Source: Leyella stercorea | GTDB lineage: Bacteria > Bacteroidota > Bacteroidia > Bacteroidales > Bacteroidaceae | Assembly: GCF_021531655.1 (NCBI RefSeq) | Contig: NZ_JADYUF010000046.1 | Coordinates: forward strand, 1 to 27,776 | DNA: 27,776 bases | Direction of reading: 5' to 3' | Part shown: piece after piece, positions 15,178-23,773 of the stretch | How positions within the stretch are numbered: the first letter of the stretch is position 1 | Layout of the letters: each line of letters opens with the position of its first letter | Made by a program: the position numbers and the translations under genes | Notes under the pieces: model-generated | Databases searched by the model: none | Told to the model about the DNA's origin: nothing | The model's input: the letters and a program-made list of their open reading frames with translations, nothing else

Positions 15178-17034
15178 ATGACAGACCTCTTCAACTATCG
15201 CCGTCGCTCATCATCGCCCGTTCAGGTGGGCGACTTGCAGCTTGGCGGCGATGCCCCGATACGCATCCAGTCGATGACCACTACCAATACCAACGATACT
15301 GAGGCATGCGTAGAACAGGCGGAAAGAATTATTAAGGCTGGCGGCGAACTTGTGCGACTCACCACACAGGGCCGACGCGAGGCTGAGAATCTGAAGAATA
15401 TCAACGCCCAACTGCGCGCTGACGGCTTCAATACGCCGCTTGTTGCCGACGTACACTTCAACGCTAACGTTGCAGATGTGGCTGCACTGTATGCCGAGAA
15501 GGTTCGTGTCAATCCCGGCAACTATGTCGATCCGGCACGTGTGTTCAAGAAGATAGAATATACCGATGCCGAATATGCCGACGAACTGAAGAAACTTGAG
15601 GACCGTTTCGTTCCCTTTCTCAATATCTGCAAGGAACATCACACAGCCGTGCGCATCGGTGTCAACCACGGATCGTTGTCCGACCGCATCATGTCGCGCT
15701 ATGGCGACACCCCCGAGGGAATCGTCGAGAGTTGCATGGAGTTTCTGCGCATCTGCAAGAAGGAGCAGTTTGACAATGTGGTGATTTCCATCAAGGCTTC
15801 CAATACGGTCATTATGGTGCGTACCGTTCGTCTACTTGTTGACGAGATGGACCGCAATGACATGCACTATCCGCTCCACCTCGGCGTGACTGAGGCTGGC
15901 GAGGGCGAGGACGGACGCATCAAGAGTGCCGTAGGCATCGGAGCATTGCTCGCCGACGGCATCGGCGACACCGTACGCGTTAGTCTTAGCGAGGAGCCAG
16001 AGGCTGAGATACCGGTGGCACGCCACCTTGTCGACTATATCACCAAGCACGAAGGCCACCTCATGGTGCCCGCTACAGCGTCGCCCGACTTCAACTGGCT
16101 GCGCCCCGAACGTCGCAAGACACGCGCTGCAGGAGGCATAGGCGGCTCTAATGTGCCCGTAGTGATTGCCTCGTTGCCAAACGGTCAGACTCCGACTGCT
16201 GTAGAATTCGGTGCCGACACCACTCCCGACTATATATACTGTGGCTCTTCGCTGCCCGCCAACCGCAAGGAGGGACAGAAGTATATCGTCGATTTCAACG
16301 CCTATACCGGCGCGAAGGACACCTATCCGATATTCCCTTATAACGCCACACCGTTCATTTCGAGCGTCAAGGCCGACGTGAAGTTCCTCGTGTTGCAGCT
16401 CGGTGCTCCGTCGGAGGAGTATCTGGCATGCCTCAAGGCTCATCCCGAAGTGGTGGTGATAGCCGTCAGCAACCAGCAGAACAAGCTGGGCGAGCAGCGT
16501 GCTTTGACCCACGAACTGTGGATCAACGGACTCTTCAATCCCGTTGTCTTCGCCCAGATGTATCGCCACAGCGCCCAGGAGAAAGCCGACTTCCAGCTTG
16601 AGGCTGCTGCCGACATGGGCGCTCTGATGATTGACGGACTATGCGACGGCATCTGGCTGATGAACGACGGCGACATCAACGTACGCGACGTTGCCGACAC
16701 TTCATTTGCCATTCTGCAGGCAGCACGCCTCCGCACGTCCAAGACCGAGTATATCTCGTGCCCCGGATGCGGCCGAACACTCTACGACCTGCGCTCTACC
16801 ATAGCCAAGATCAAGGCCGCTACAGCCCACATGAAAGGCCTGAAGATTGGCATAATGGGCTGTATTGTCAACGGACCTGGTGAAATGGCGGATGCCGACT
16901 ACGGATATGTAGGAGCCGGACCAGGCAAGATTTCGCTCTACAAACAGAAGATGTGCGTTGAAAAAGCAATTCCCGAGAGCGAGGCAGTAGAACATCTGCT
17001 GCGCTTTATTGAGGAAGACATGAAGAAAAAATAG
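15178..17034 (+). CDS. ispG: 4-hydroxy-3-methylbut-2-enyl diphosphate synthase, long form
   Basis: This is a 618-residue enzyme of the MEP isoprenoid pathway, converting MEcPP to HMBPP. The start chosen is ATG 15178-15180 (MTDLFNYRRRSSSPVQVG). An ATG at 15160 lies inside purE. The N-terminal TIM barrel contains IQSMTTTNTNDTEACVEQ and LVADVHFN. An insert domain (about 275-500) makes this the three-domain type found in plants, Chlamydiae and Bacteroidetes, unlike the ~370-residue E. coli form. The C-terminal [4Fe-4S] domain has CPGCGRT (C528, C531) and GCIVNGPGE (C562, E569). A bidirectional hairpin terminator follows. Electrons are expected from ferredoxin or flavodoxin. Confidence 0.96.
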   Translation: MTDLFNYRRRSSSPVQVGDLQLGGDAPIRIQSMTTTNTNDTEACVEQAERIIKAGGELVRLTTQGRREAENLKNINAQLRADGFNTPLVADVHFNANVADVAALYAEKVRVNPGNYVDPARVFKKIEYTDAEYADELKKLEDRFVPFLNICKEHHTAVRIGVNHGSLSDRIMSRYGDTPEGIVESCMEFLRICKKEQFDNVVISIKASNTVIMVRTVRLLVDEMDRNDMHYPLHLGVTEAGEGEDGRIKSAVGIGALLADGIGDTVRVSLSEEPEAEIPVARHLVDYITKHEGHLMVPATASPDFNWLRPERRKTRAAGGIGGSNVPVVIASLPNGQTPTAVEFGADTTPDYIYCGSSLPANRKEGQKYIVDFNAYTGAKDTYPIFPYNATPFISSVKADVKFLVLQLGAPSEEYLACLKAHPEVVVIAVSNQQNKLGEQRALTHELWINGLFNPVVFAQMYRHSAQEKADFQLEAAADMGALMIDGLCDGIWLMNDGDINVRDVADTSFAILQAARLRTSKTEYISCPGCGRTLYDLRSTIAKIKAATAHMKGLKIGIMGCIVNGPGEMADADYGYVGAGPGKISLYKQKMCVEKAIPESEAVEHLLRFIEEDMKKK

Positions 17035-17043
17035 CTTTCTTTT

Positions 17044-17120
17044 AGTCACGAATCAACATGAATTATCCATAAATTACGAATAACATTCACGGATAATTCA
17101 TGTTAATTCGTGACTTTTTT
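17044..17120. terminator. Bidirectional hairpin terminator between ispG and the glycan locus
   Basis: The 25-nt left arm (17044-17068, AGTCACGAATCAACATGAAT onward) pairs with 17091-17115 (GGATAATTCATGTTAATTCG onward) with one mismatch. The loop is 22 nt. Six T residues follow on the + strand and A/T-rich sequence follows on the other side. It lies between convergent genes, 9 bp after the ispG stop, and probably serves both. Confidence 0.88.
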
Positions 17121-17142
17121 ATTTGAATATCCACATTCCCAA

Positions 17143-18192
17143 TCACTCCACCACAAACGTAGCAAGCACACCCTTATGGTCGGTGGGCCACGTTGCGAGC
17201 GGTGTTATTATCGGTTCGTCGGTGCCGAGGGGTACACGCTTGGCGTAAGCGATGTTGCCTTCGGGCCCGAAGAGCTTGCACTCCGTCACCTTTATGCCCT
17301 TGCCACGGAAGAAGAGGTAGTCGATGCGGTCGCGTTCGTCCGACTTCGGAGCCCACGTCAGTTTGCTTGGGTCGACATCAGGATTGTCCGAGGGGAAGGT
17401 GAAGCCCGGATGAGTCAGCACATCAGGGTGTACCGTGCGATAGCAGTCGTTGAATCCAGCCTTGATGAGTGCCGTCGTCTGCGGCCACGCTATCACTACG
17501 CCGTGATGGTCGTACAGGTCGCGCGTCTGCTCAGTCCAGTCCTGCACCGACGGTTCGTTGAAGTCGCCGCCTATAATGGTGATGAATCCACGCTCCTGGT
17601 CGCGCTTTGCCTCCTTCAGGAAGTTGGCTATAGCCTTGTCGCGCATTGAGAGAGCGTTGCGACGCAATATCTCGTCGACATCGGTGAGCGGTTCCATCTC
17701 CTTAAAAGTGTTGCCGTCAACACCACGCACCTCATAATACGTGTCGTTGAGATAGTCGAGATGACTGGTGTACAGAGCCAGTTTGCGTCCGCACACCTTC
17801 GTCTCAAGCTTGTATATCGACCCATGGTCGTCCTTCAACGGGAACACCGTCTTATGGGCGGTGATGGGCGTAGACGACAACAGTCCAGTATCATCCGAGC
17901 GGAACCCGTAATACACCACACCACGCTTAGCCATATCCTTGCACACACGTGCAATGAAATCGTCGCGATAGTTGCGCACCTCGCTGAACGTGACGTAGTC
18001 GGGGCGTAGCCGTTCCAGTTCGTTGAGAATGGCTTCATATCCACCCTTCACCATAGTTCCTTCCTGCCAGATGTTCCACTGCAGCACGGTAAACGTCTTG
18101 CCCTGCTTCTTTCCACCAGCAAGACACGTCAGCGGCAATAGCATTATTGCCAGCAGCATAACGATTGTTTTCCTCATAGCCATACGATTCAT
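17143..18192 (-). CDS. Secreted endonuclease/exonuclease/phosphatase-family hydrolase
   Basis: This is a 349-residue protein with a signal peptide (hydrophobic about 9-25, cleavage after CLA). The DNase I-like catalytic set is complete: N40 in TVLQWNIW, E71 in VTFSEVRNY, H144 in YTSHLDYLND, D210 and N212 in IIGGDFNEPS, D291 in RIDYLF, and H339 in TDHKGVLATF. This metal-dependent fold hydrolyses phosphodiesters or phosphomonoesters in nucleic acids, inositol phosphates or sphingomyelin. The substrate cannot be read from the sequence. It is the last gene of the SusC/D locus, 32 bp after the FAD oxidoreductase, so it may remove a phosphate-linked group from the glycan or its lipid anchor, but that is inference. 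An alternative start is Met4. Confidence 0.87.
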   Translation of the reverse strand: MNRMAMRKTIVMLLAIMLLPLTCLAGGKKQGKTFTVLQWNIWQEGTMVKGGYEAILNELERLRPDYVTFSEVRNYRDDFIARVCKDMAKRGVVYYGFRSDDTGLLSSTPITAHKTVFPLKDDHGSIYKLETKVCGRKLALYTSHLDYLNDTYYEVRGVDGNTFKEMEPLTDVDEILRRNALSMRDKAIANFLKEAKRDQERGFITIIGGDFNEPSVQDWTEQTRDLYDHHGVVIAWPQTTALIKAGFNDCYRTVHPDVLTHPGFTFPSDNPDVDPSKLTWAPKSDERDRIDYLFFRGKGIKVTECKLFGPEGNIAYAKRVPLGTDEPIITPLATWPTDHKGVLATFVVE

Positions 18193-18224
18193 TTGTAGTT
18201 CTTATTATTATATGGTAATACTCA

Positions 18225-20111
18225 TTATTTTATTGTAGGCGGATTGTCGAGCCATCCGCCCTCGTTGTAGTCCTGCGTAGGCTTTACACCCTCTTTTGCC
18301 ACACCCTTCTGCATGAGGCGTTTCAGCTGGTCGAGATGATAGAAGTACACCTGGCGTGGCGTAACGCCATACTCCTTGCACAGCGATGCAGCCATGCCTA
18401 CCACCTCGCCCATAGCTCCCGTAGTGCGCATTACGCGGGTTGAGCCGAGCGCAACATGCGTTGTGCTGATGTTTCTGCCCGCCATGAAGAGGTTGTCAAC
18501 ATTGCGCGAGTACAGACAACGATATGGCACAGCCGTAGGATAGATAACGGTGTGGCGTGTAGTGGCCTTGTATTCGTTGCCCGGGAAGCTGACAATATTG
18601 GCAGGATCGGGCTCATGCAGGTCGATACTCCATGTCGCTGCAAACGACGCATCTTCGTGCGGCATGTGCAGCACAAGGTCGGATTCCTTCAGCACATAGT
18701 CGCCCAGCAGTCGGCGCGACTCCCGTTTGCCAGCCACGTAAGCCACCCAGTCGAGTCTGTAATTGGCATAATCACGGCGCTCGGGCAACCGGTTTTTCAG
18801 ATAGCTCCAGTTGGAATACACCACCATCAGTCCGTAGTCGCGTATGCGTTCAGCCTCGGTTATCTGGTTGCGGTTCATGCCCGTCTCCCAAGTCCATTCG
18901 CCCTTGAGCACACGCTCGGCAGTAGAGTCGTTGAGCACGACTCCATACTCAAACAGCGGAAACCTCTCCCTGCTCTTGCTCTCGGCTGCATACCACTGCA
19001 CCGAGGCTCCCATAGTCAAGCTGTCGGCACGTTCCGGCGCACGGCTCTCGCCATATTCGCTGCGCGACTCACGTCCCATGCGCCAGTCGGCACCAGCCAG
19101 ATAGCCTATGGTAGCGTCGCCCGTGCAGTCGGCAAAGAGCTGTGCTCTGAACCTCAGGCGCTCGCCGCTCAGTACGTTTCGTGCCGTAACGCTCTCTATA
19201 CGGGTTCCGTCCATGGTCACACCGTCGGCATGCACGCCCATAAAGAGGCTCACGCCGTGCTCCTGCTGCAGCCATTGCATCTTCTTCTGGTCTTCGTAGT
19301 AAGCTGCAGGCTGTGCATTGCCCTCACGACATGGGGCAAACTCCTGCTGCAACTGTCCCAGCTTGGGATAAGGACCAACGCCCAAGCGTCCGCCCATGTG
19401 TACACGCACCTCCGAACTGTTGTTGCCGCCAGCCACCGGACGGTCGCCTATTAGCGCCACACGCAGTCCCAACCGCGCTGCAGCCACTGCCGCACTCATG
19501 CCGGCAACGCCTGCTCCCACCACCACCATGTCGTATTCTCCGGCATCGCGAGGTTCAAGGCTTGTGCCATTGATGCCGCTACGGAACGCTTCTTGGCAGC
19601 TTGCGTCGTCGGGCGGAACCATACTGCCGTCGGTAGTGAGCAGTATGGCGTCGCAACGGCCGTCAAATCCCGTGAGGTCGTGCAGCCGTAGCTGTGTCTT
19701 GCCAGCCTTAAGCCTCACCGTGCCAGCCTTCTGCCACTGCCAACGGTTGCCCGTCTGCCCTACAGTATGCAGACGCTTGCCGCCCACGCTCACCTCAAAG
19801 GCTCCTGCACCGGGCTTTGCGCTCCATGGCGAAGTCCAGTTGTATGTGCGCACATATACGTGATACGTGCCGCCGCTGCCTATGTCCACCGTGGTGACGG
19901 CATCGCTTACGGGCACGCCCATGCCGTGGGCTATCATGTAGGGCGACCCCATGAGGTCCATAAACTGCTGGTCGACCATCCATCCGCCACGCTTGCTGAA
20001 GCTCTCGGCTTCTACTATTAGGCTCTCGCCGTGCGCCTTCGGCATTGCTGTCAAAGCCAGTAGCGCAGCCAGCAGCACACGTAGCAAAGTTACGTTTTTA
20101 TTTCTTGTCAT
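18225..20111 (-). CDS. Exported FAD-dependent oxidoreductase with carbohydrate-binding-like N-terminus
   Basis: This is a 628-residue protein. A signal peptide (about 1-28, LLRVLLAALLALTAMPKAHG) has no twin arginine, so export is by Sec. Residues about 30-170 form a beta-rich module (VEAESFSKRGGW, TYHVYVRTYNW, KTQLRLHDLTGFDGRCDAILL) resembling carbohydrate-binding jelly rolls. The FAD_oxidored domain starts at about 193 with the dinucleotide motif VVVGAGVAGMSAAVAAA, followed by GGNNSSEVR, and ends with NLFMAGRNISTTHVALGSTR and ATGAMGEVVGMAAS. The substrate is unknown; sugar or glycan oxidation is inferred from the locus. It lies 23 bp after the GH20 gene and 32 bp before the phosphatase-fold gene. 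Confidence 0.87.
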   Translation of the reverse strand: MTRNKNVTLLRVLLAALLALTAMPKAHGESLIVEAESFSKRGGWMVDQQFMDLMGSPYMIAHGMGVPVSDAVTTVDIGSGGTYHVYVRTYNWTSPWSAKPGAGAFEVSVGGKRLHTVGQTGNRWQWQKAGTVRLKAGKTQLRLHDLTGFDGRCDAILLTTDGSMVPPDDASCQEAFRSGINGTSLEPRDAGEYDMVVVGAGVAGMSAAVAAARLGLRVALIGDRPVAGGNNSSEVRVHMGGRLGVGPYPKLGQLQQEFAPCREGNAQPAAYYEDQKKMQWLQQEHGVSLFMGVHADGVTMDGTRIESVTARNVLSGERLRFRAQLFADCTGDATIGYLAGADWRMGRESRSEYGESRAPERADSLTMGASVQWYAAESKSRERFPLFEYGVVLNDSTAERVLKGEWTWETGMNRNQITEAERIRDYGLMVVYSNWSYLKNRLPERRDYANYRLDWVAYVAGKRESRRLLGDYVLKESDLVLHMPHEDASFAATWSIDLHEPDPANIVSFPGNEYKATTRHTVIYPTAVPYRCLYSRNVDNLFMAGRNISTTHVALGSTRVMRTTGAMGEVVGMAASLCKEYGVTPRQVYFYHLDQLKRLMQKGVAKEGVKPTQDYNEGGWLDNPPTIK

Positions 20112-20134
20112 AATTGGGTTTGATGTCTTATTGT

Positions 20135-22066
20135 TTAACGAAAACGGAATTCCCTGATGGTAAGACGGTTCTGCTGCTCACGGGTGAGCCTTAAGCGCAG
20201 CGCCTTCACCTTGCGTCGCGTCTTGAACCGTGCCTCCATGCGTCCGCCCTTCACCTCGTCAGCCACCTTATAATATGTCTTGCCGTCGGCACTTGCCTCC
20301 AGAACGGCACCGTGCGGATATTCCTTCGAGTCGTCGAACACCACTGCCACTCGTCGTGTATGAGCCGGACTATCGAGCGTTACGGTGAAGTGCTCGCCCT
20401 CAAGGTCGGAATATGGCGTGCAGAAGAACGTGCTCTCGTCGCCGTCGTAGGCATACTCCTTTTCGTAGAACTTCACGCCGGGCATATCGGTATCTATCGT
20501 TGCGCCAGCCAGAAGCTTGGCTCTGCTCGACTCGGCACGGAATATTGTAGTGTCATCCAACCGCTCGGCATAGGCAGCATTGCCCGTGCGGGCGAGCAGC
20601 GGCAGCACAACCGTGTTGAGACGGCTCACAAACTCGTCGTAGCAGCCGCCCCCTCCAGTCCACAACACCTCAGCCAGAGCGCACAGACGAGGATAGAGCA
20701 TATGGTCGACATCGGCCTTGGTGCGCACAAACTCGGTCCACAGACACGCCTGACAGCCCCTCACCTGACTCTGCTGTTCGGCAGGAATACCCTTCAGGGG
20801 TTGCCATTCGAACACCTTCCTGGTGGAGTTGCGGGCGTAGCCGAAGTCGAAGTAGCACGGATCCTTAGGACACAACACCACCTGCATGCCTCTGCCCAAA
20901 GCCTTGGCGCTGCGCTCGGCGGCATCGCGCTGCCAAATACACACCACGTCGGAGGCATCGGCAGCACAGCGGTCGTTTATCTCGTCCCATCCCATAAGTC
21001 TCCTGCCGTAGCGTCGCACAATCTCGCCTGCACGTCGTGTAAAATAGTCTTGCAGCTGATGCAGGTCGGTCATGTGCTCGCTATGATACAGCGCCTGACA
21101 GCGCTTGCACTCCTTCCAGCGCACTGTGCTCACCTCGTCGCCACCCAGATGGATGTAGCGCGAGGGGAAGATGTCAGCCAACTGCGCCACCACAGCCTCA
21201 ACAATGTCGTAGACACGAGGATTGCTCACGCACAGCATGTTCTCCCATGCACGCTTGCGGTCGTTCTGCAGGCGCTCCTCGGGAAACGGTTCAAACTCGC
21301 CGCCACGGCACGACAGCTCGGGCATTGAGGCCAGAAGCGCCAGACAATGGCCAGGCATGTCCACCTCGGGGATTATCTCCACGCCCCGTGCATAGGCATA
21401 AGCCACGAGCGCCTTCAGTTCGGCTGGCGTGTAATACTTGTCGGAGAGTTCGGGAAAGTCGGGATAATGCGTGCCGCGGCGTGCCACTTCGGGAAACCGT
21501 TCGAGTGCGAGTCGCCAACCCTGATTGTCGGTGAGGTGCAGATGTAGCACGTTGAGACGCAGCAGATTCATTGCGTCTATCATCGACTCTAATTCGGGTA
21601 TGGTGCGGAAGTGGCGGCTACAGTCGATCATCAAGCCACGATGCTCAAATCGCGGACTGCTCTTTAGCGTAGCACACTCTAACGGTCTGCCCCCGGCAGC
21701 ACTCAGCAGCTGAGCCAATTGTGCCATTGCCCAGTTGACTCCCTTCACGCTTCCGGCTCTCACTACAATGTCCTTGTCGGCTATCTGAAGCGTATACGCC
21801 TCGCTGCCGAGCGCTGCGTCGTGTTCAATCTTAAGCATAGCGCTGTCGGCATGCGCCAGTGCGAGCTTCACGCCGGTGCGCTGATGCATGAGCGTAGCCA
21901 CCGATTCGGAAGCATAACGCCACTCGGCAGGCATGCTGAAAGCATACGCCCTACCCGACTGCAACACCGCTGCCCGTGCCTCAACAAGCGAAAACAACGT
22001 AAGGAGAATGCCGAGTAGAAACAATCGGGATGTTCGTTGGATGTTCATTGGAGTAGATTTATACAT
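20135..22066 (-). CDS. GH20 beta-N-acetylhexosaminidase with C-terminal F5/8-type C-like domain
   Basis: This is a 643-residue exported glycosidase. A signal peptide ends near EARA (about 31). Met7 (22048) is an equally good start, giving MNIQRTSRLFLLGILL. The GH20b N-terminal domain (about 36-130) is followed by the catalytic barrel (about 137-475) with RGLMIDCSRHF, LHLHLTDNQGWRL and the hallmark HLGGDE, whose D310-E311 pair performs substrate-assisted catalysis. LMGWDEIND and CLWTEFV line the active site. Residues about 525-643 (YAYDGDESTFFCTPYSDLEG, AVLEASADGKTYYKV) look like a discoidin/CBM32-type module. It would remove terminal GlcNAc or GalNAc from glycans. A 92-bp gap with palindromes separates it from susD. 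Confidence 0.95.
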   Translation of the reverse strand: MYKSTPMNIQRTSRLFLLGILLTLFSLVEARAAVLQSGRAYAFSMPAEWRYASESVATLMHQRTGVKLALAHADSAMLKIEHDAALGSEAYTLQIADKDIVVRAGSVKGVNWAMAQLAQLLSAAGGRPLECATLKSSPRFEHRGLMIDCSRHFRTIPELESMIDAMNLLRLNVLHLHLTDNQGWRLALERFPEVARRGTHYPDFPELSDKYYTPAELKALVAYAYARGVEIIPEVDMPGHCLALLASMPELSCRGGEFEPFPEERLQNDRKRAWENMLCVSNPRVYDIVEAVVAQLADIFPSRYIHLGGDEVSTVRWKECKRCQALYHSEHMTDLHQLQDYFTRRAGEIVRRYGRRLMGWDEINDRCAADASDVVCIWQRDAAERSAKALGRGMQVVLCPKDPCYFDFGYARNSTRKVFEWQPLKGIPAEQQSQVRGCQACLWTEFVRTKADVDHMLYPRLCALAEVLWTGGGGCYDEFVSRLNTVVLPLLARTGNAAYAERLDDTTIFRAESSRAKLLAGATIDTDMPGVKFYEKEYAYDGDESTFFCTPYSDLEGEHFTVTLDSPAHTRRVAVVFDDSKEYPHGAVLEASADGKTYYKVADEVKGGRMEARFKTRRKVKALRLRLTREQQNRLTIREFRFR

Positions 22067-22083
22067 TTAGACATAAAATCACA

Positions 22084-22140
22084 ACACCTTAAACCAGCTG
22101 GTTTCCATTATTAAATAAGATACCTGCCGATTTAAGGTGT
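22084..22140. repeat. Nested palindromes between susD and the GH20 gene
   Basis: AAACCAGCTGGTTT at 22091-22104 is a perfect 14-bp palindrome. A longer inverted repeat, ACACCTTAAA (22084-22093) with TTTAAGGTGT (22131-22140), overlaps its left side. It sits in the 92-bp gap after the susD stop, with no T-run on the - strand side. It is therefore more likely an mRNA-stabilising or attenuating hairpin, or an operator, than a simple terminator. Confidence 0.7.
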
Positions 22141-22158
22141 TCACAAAATTCCTATTTA

Positions 22159-23757
22159 CTACTTACCAAAATCTGTGATTATCTTGCCGGCTATAGGAGT
22201 TTCTACAGCGTTTGGCACAATCCACATTTTTTCATTGAAACCATCATTACCATTATATTGGCGATTGAGCGCTTCCTCAAGATTAGCCTTATTATAGTCA
22301 ATCTCGTCTTGCGAGTAACGCCAACGTATAGGGAACTTGTTCTGCTCGTCGTTGAGGTTGGTGCTGGGATTGAGTTCCCAAGCAGGGTATCCGGTACGAC
22401 GGTGGTCAAACCAGCACTCATAGTCAAGCGACTGACGGTACGAACCGAGATACTTCTGTGTGATAATCTGTTCCAGAGCGTCGTCAAAATTACTCTTGAG
22501 CTGTACATTAGGCTGTGCAAGATACTGGTCGATGTATTCGGCTGTTATCTCTTTGCCATGATTGTAAGTCTCGCCGGCAGGAGTATACTGAGCTATGAAT
22601 TCCATGCTGGCACGTATGCCTTTCTTATAGTACTCCTCAGCACTGCCATTGATCCATCCACGCAATGCAGCCTCGGCAAGAATGAAGTTCTGCTCCATGT
22701 ATCCTATACGGATTATAGGCTCGCCTGCGGGTAACAGATAACGCTGGTTAGGCTTGCAGTCCATAAGGTCGGCATGTATTGCATTGTTCACGCTTTGGTC
22801 GCCAGCAGGGTCGAGTCCGGGATATGCATCCCATGAAGAAGCAGCCACACCGGCATTTGTCTTGCCCACAGCGGGCGAGCAATAGTAGAACAGACGATAG
22901 TCGTTGAGATTCTTCAAAGGCTCAATGAGGTACGAACTTGTTGCATAGAACGACATGTGCTGGTTGTTGTAGAGCGGATACTGCTGTCCGGCTGCATCGC
23001 TGAATACGAGCATGAAGTTGTCGTCGTTGCCTGCAAAGATGTTGCCCGACGACGCGATACGTGCAAAGCGGCTTTTCACGTTAAGGTCGGCAGCATCCGA
23101 CTGGTCGGCTACCTGTTGCATATTCATGAGCACCTTCAGCTCAAAAGCGTTACATGCCTTGCGCCACTTGGCTGGGTCGCCGCTGTAGATAGGGTCGCCC
23201 TCAAACTTGGCACCGCTTGCAAAGAGCGATTCCGCACTCTCCAAATCTTCCAATATATGGGCAAACACGTCGTGCTGGGTGTCATACTTGGGTGTGAAAT
23301 TGCCACCCTCAGCAGCGTTAGAATCGCTATAAGGAATGTCACCAAGCTTCATCGTGATGCCATACAGACGGTATGCCTTGAGGAATTTGGCAAGACCCTT
23401 GTACGAATTCTGTACAGCTTCAGTCTGCGAAGCTGCCTCCAATATCATCTTCTGACAGTTGGTGAAGTCGGTATAATCGCCGAAACCTACCCGACTGAGC
23501 ATGTTGTACTGGTTGCCTTCTTGCGCTCCCTCACACCACACGACCTGTTTCTGCAGAATACTGTGATGGATTGAATATTTCGATCCTCCTATATCCGTGA
23601 TGTTAAGTATGAGCTGTGTAGCAATCATGCCTGGAGTGACCTTTGTTGTGGCATTGTCGTCGGTGTTGTAATCGTCAAACTTACCGGTACATGAAACCGT
23701 TGACATACCGATTGCGCCCAACGCTGCTACAGTACATATTATATTTCTGAATTTCAT
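22159..23757 (-). CDS. SusD/RagB-family nutrient-binding outer-membrane lipoprotein
   Basis: This is a 532-residue surface lipoprotein. The signal peptide ends in a lipobox-like STVSC with the acylated cysteine at C23. The helical TPR scaffold is seen in YKGLAKFLKAYRLYGITMKLGDIPYSD (about 115-141), DVFAHILEDLESAESLF, and KWRKACNAFELKVLMNMQQVAD. The C-terminal part contains RIGYMEQNFILAEAALRGW and the ITQKYLGSYRQSLDYECWFDHRRTG segment typical of the SusD-like_2 branch. It forms the lid over the SusC channel and binds oligosaccharide. It is 16 bp downstream of susC, so the two are co-transcribed. It is the non-starch branch of the family, and its specificity cannot be told from sequence. Confidence 0.95.
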   Translation of the reverse strand: MKFRNIICTVAALGAIGMSTVSCTGKFDDYNTDDNATTKVTPGMIATQLILNITDIGGSKYSIHHSILQKQVVWCEGAQEGNQYNMLSRVGFGDYTDFTNCQKMILEAASQTEAVQNSYKGLAKFLKAYRLYGITMKLGDIPYSDSNAAEGGNFTPKYDTQHDVFAHILEDLESAESLFASGAKFEGDPIYSGDPAKWRKACNAFELKVLMNMQQVADQSDAADLNVKSRFARIASSGNIFAGNDDNFMLVFSDAAGQQYPLYNNQHMSFYATSSYLIEPLKNLNDYRLFYYCSPAVGKTNAGVAASSWDAYPGLDPAGDQSVNNAIHADLMDCKPNQRYLLPAGEPIIRIGYMEQNFILAEAALRGWINGSAEEYYKKGIRASMEFIAQYTPAGETYNHGKEITAEYIDQYLAQPNVQLKSNFDDALEQIITQKYLGSYRQSLDYECWFDHRRTGYPAWELNPSTNLNDEQNKFPIRWRYSQDEIDYNKANLEEALNRQYNGNDGFNEKMWIVPNAVETPIAGKIITDFGK

Positions 23758-23773
23758 AATGCGTCTGGATTAA

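Noticed and set aside
18456..19454. A 332-residue + strand reading frame opposite the FAD oxidoreductase
   Set aside because: The - strand frame has clear FAD-binding motifs. The opposite frame has none and is a product of GC-biased codon positions.
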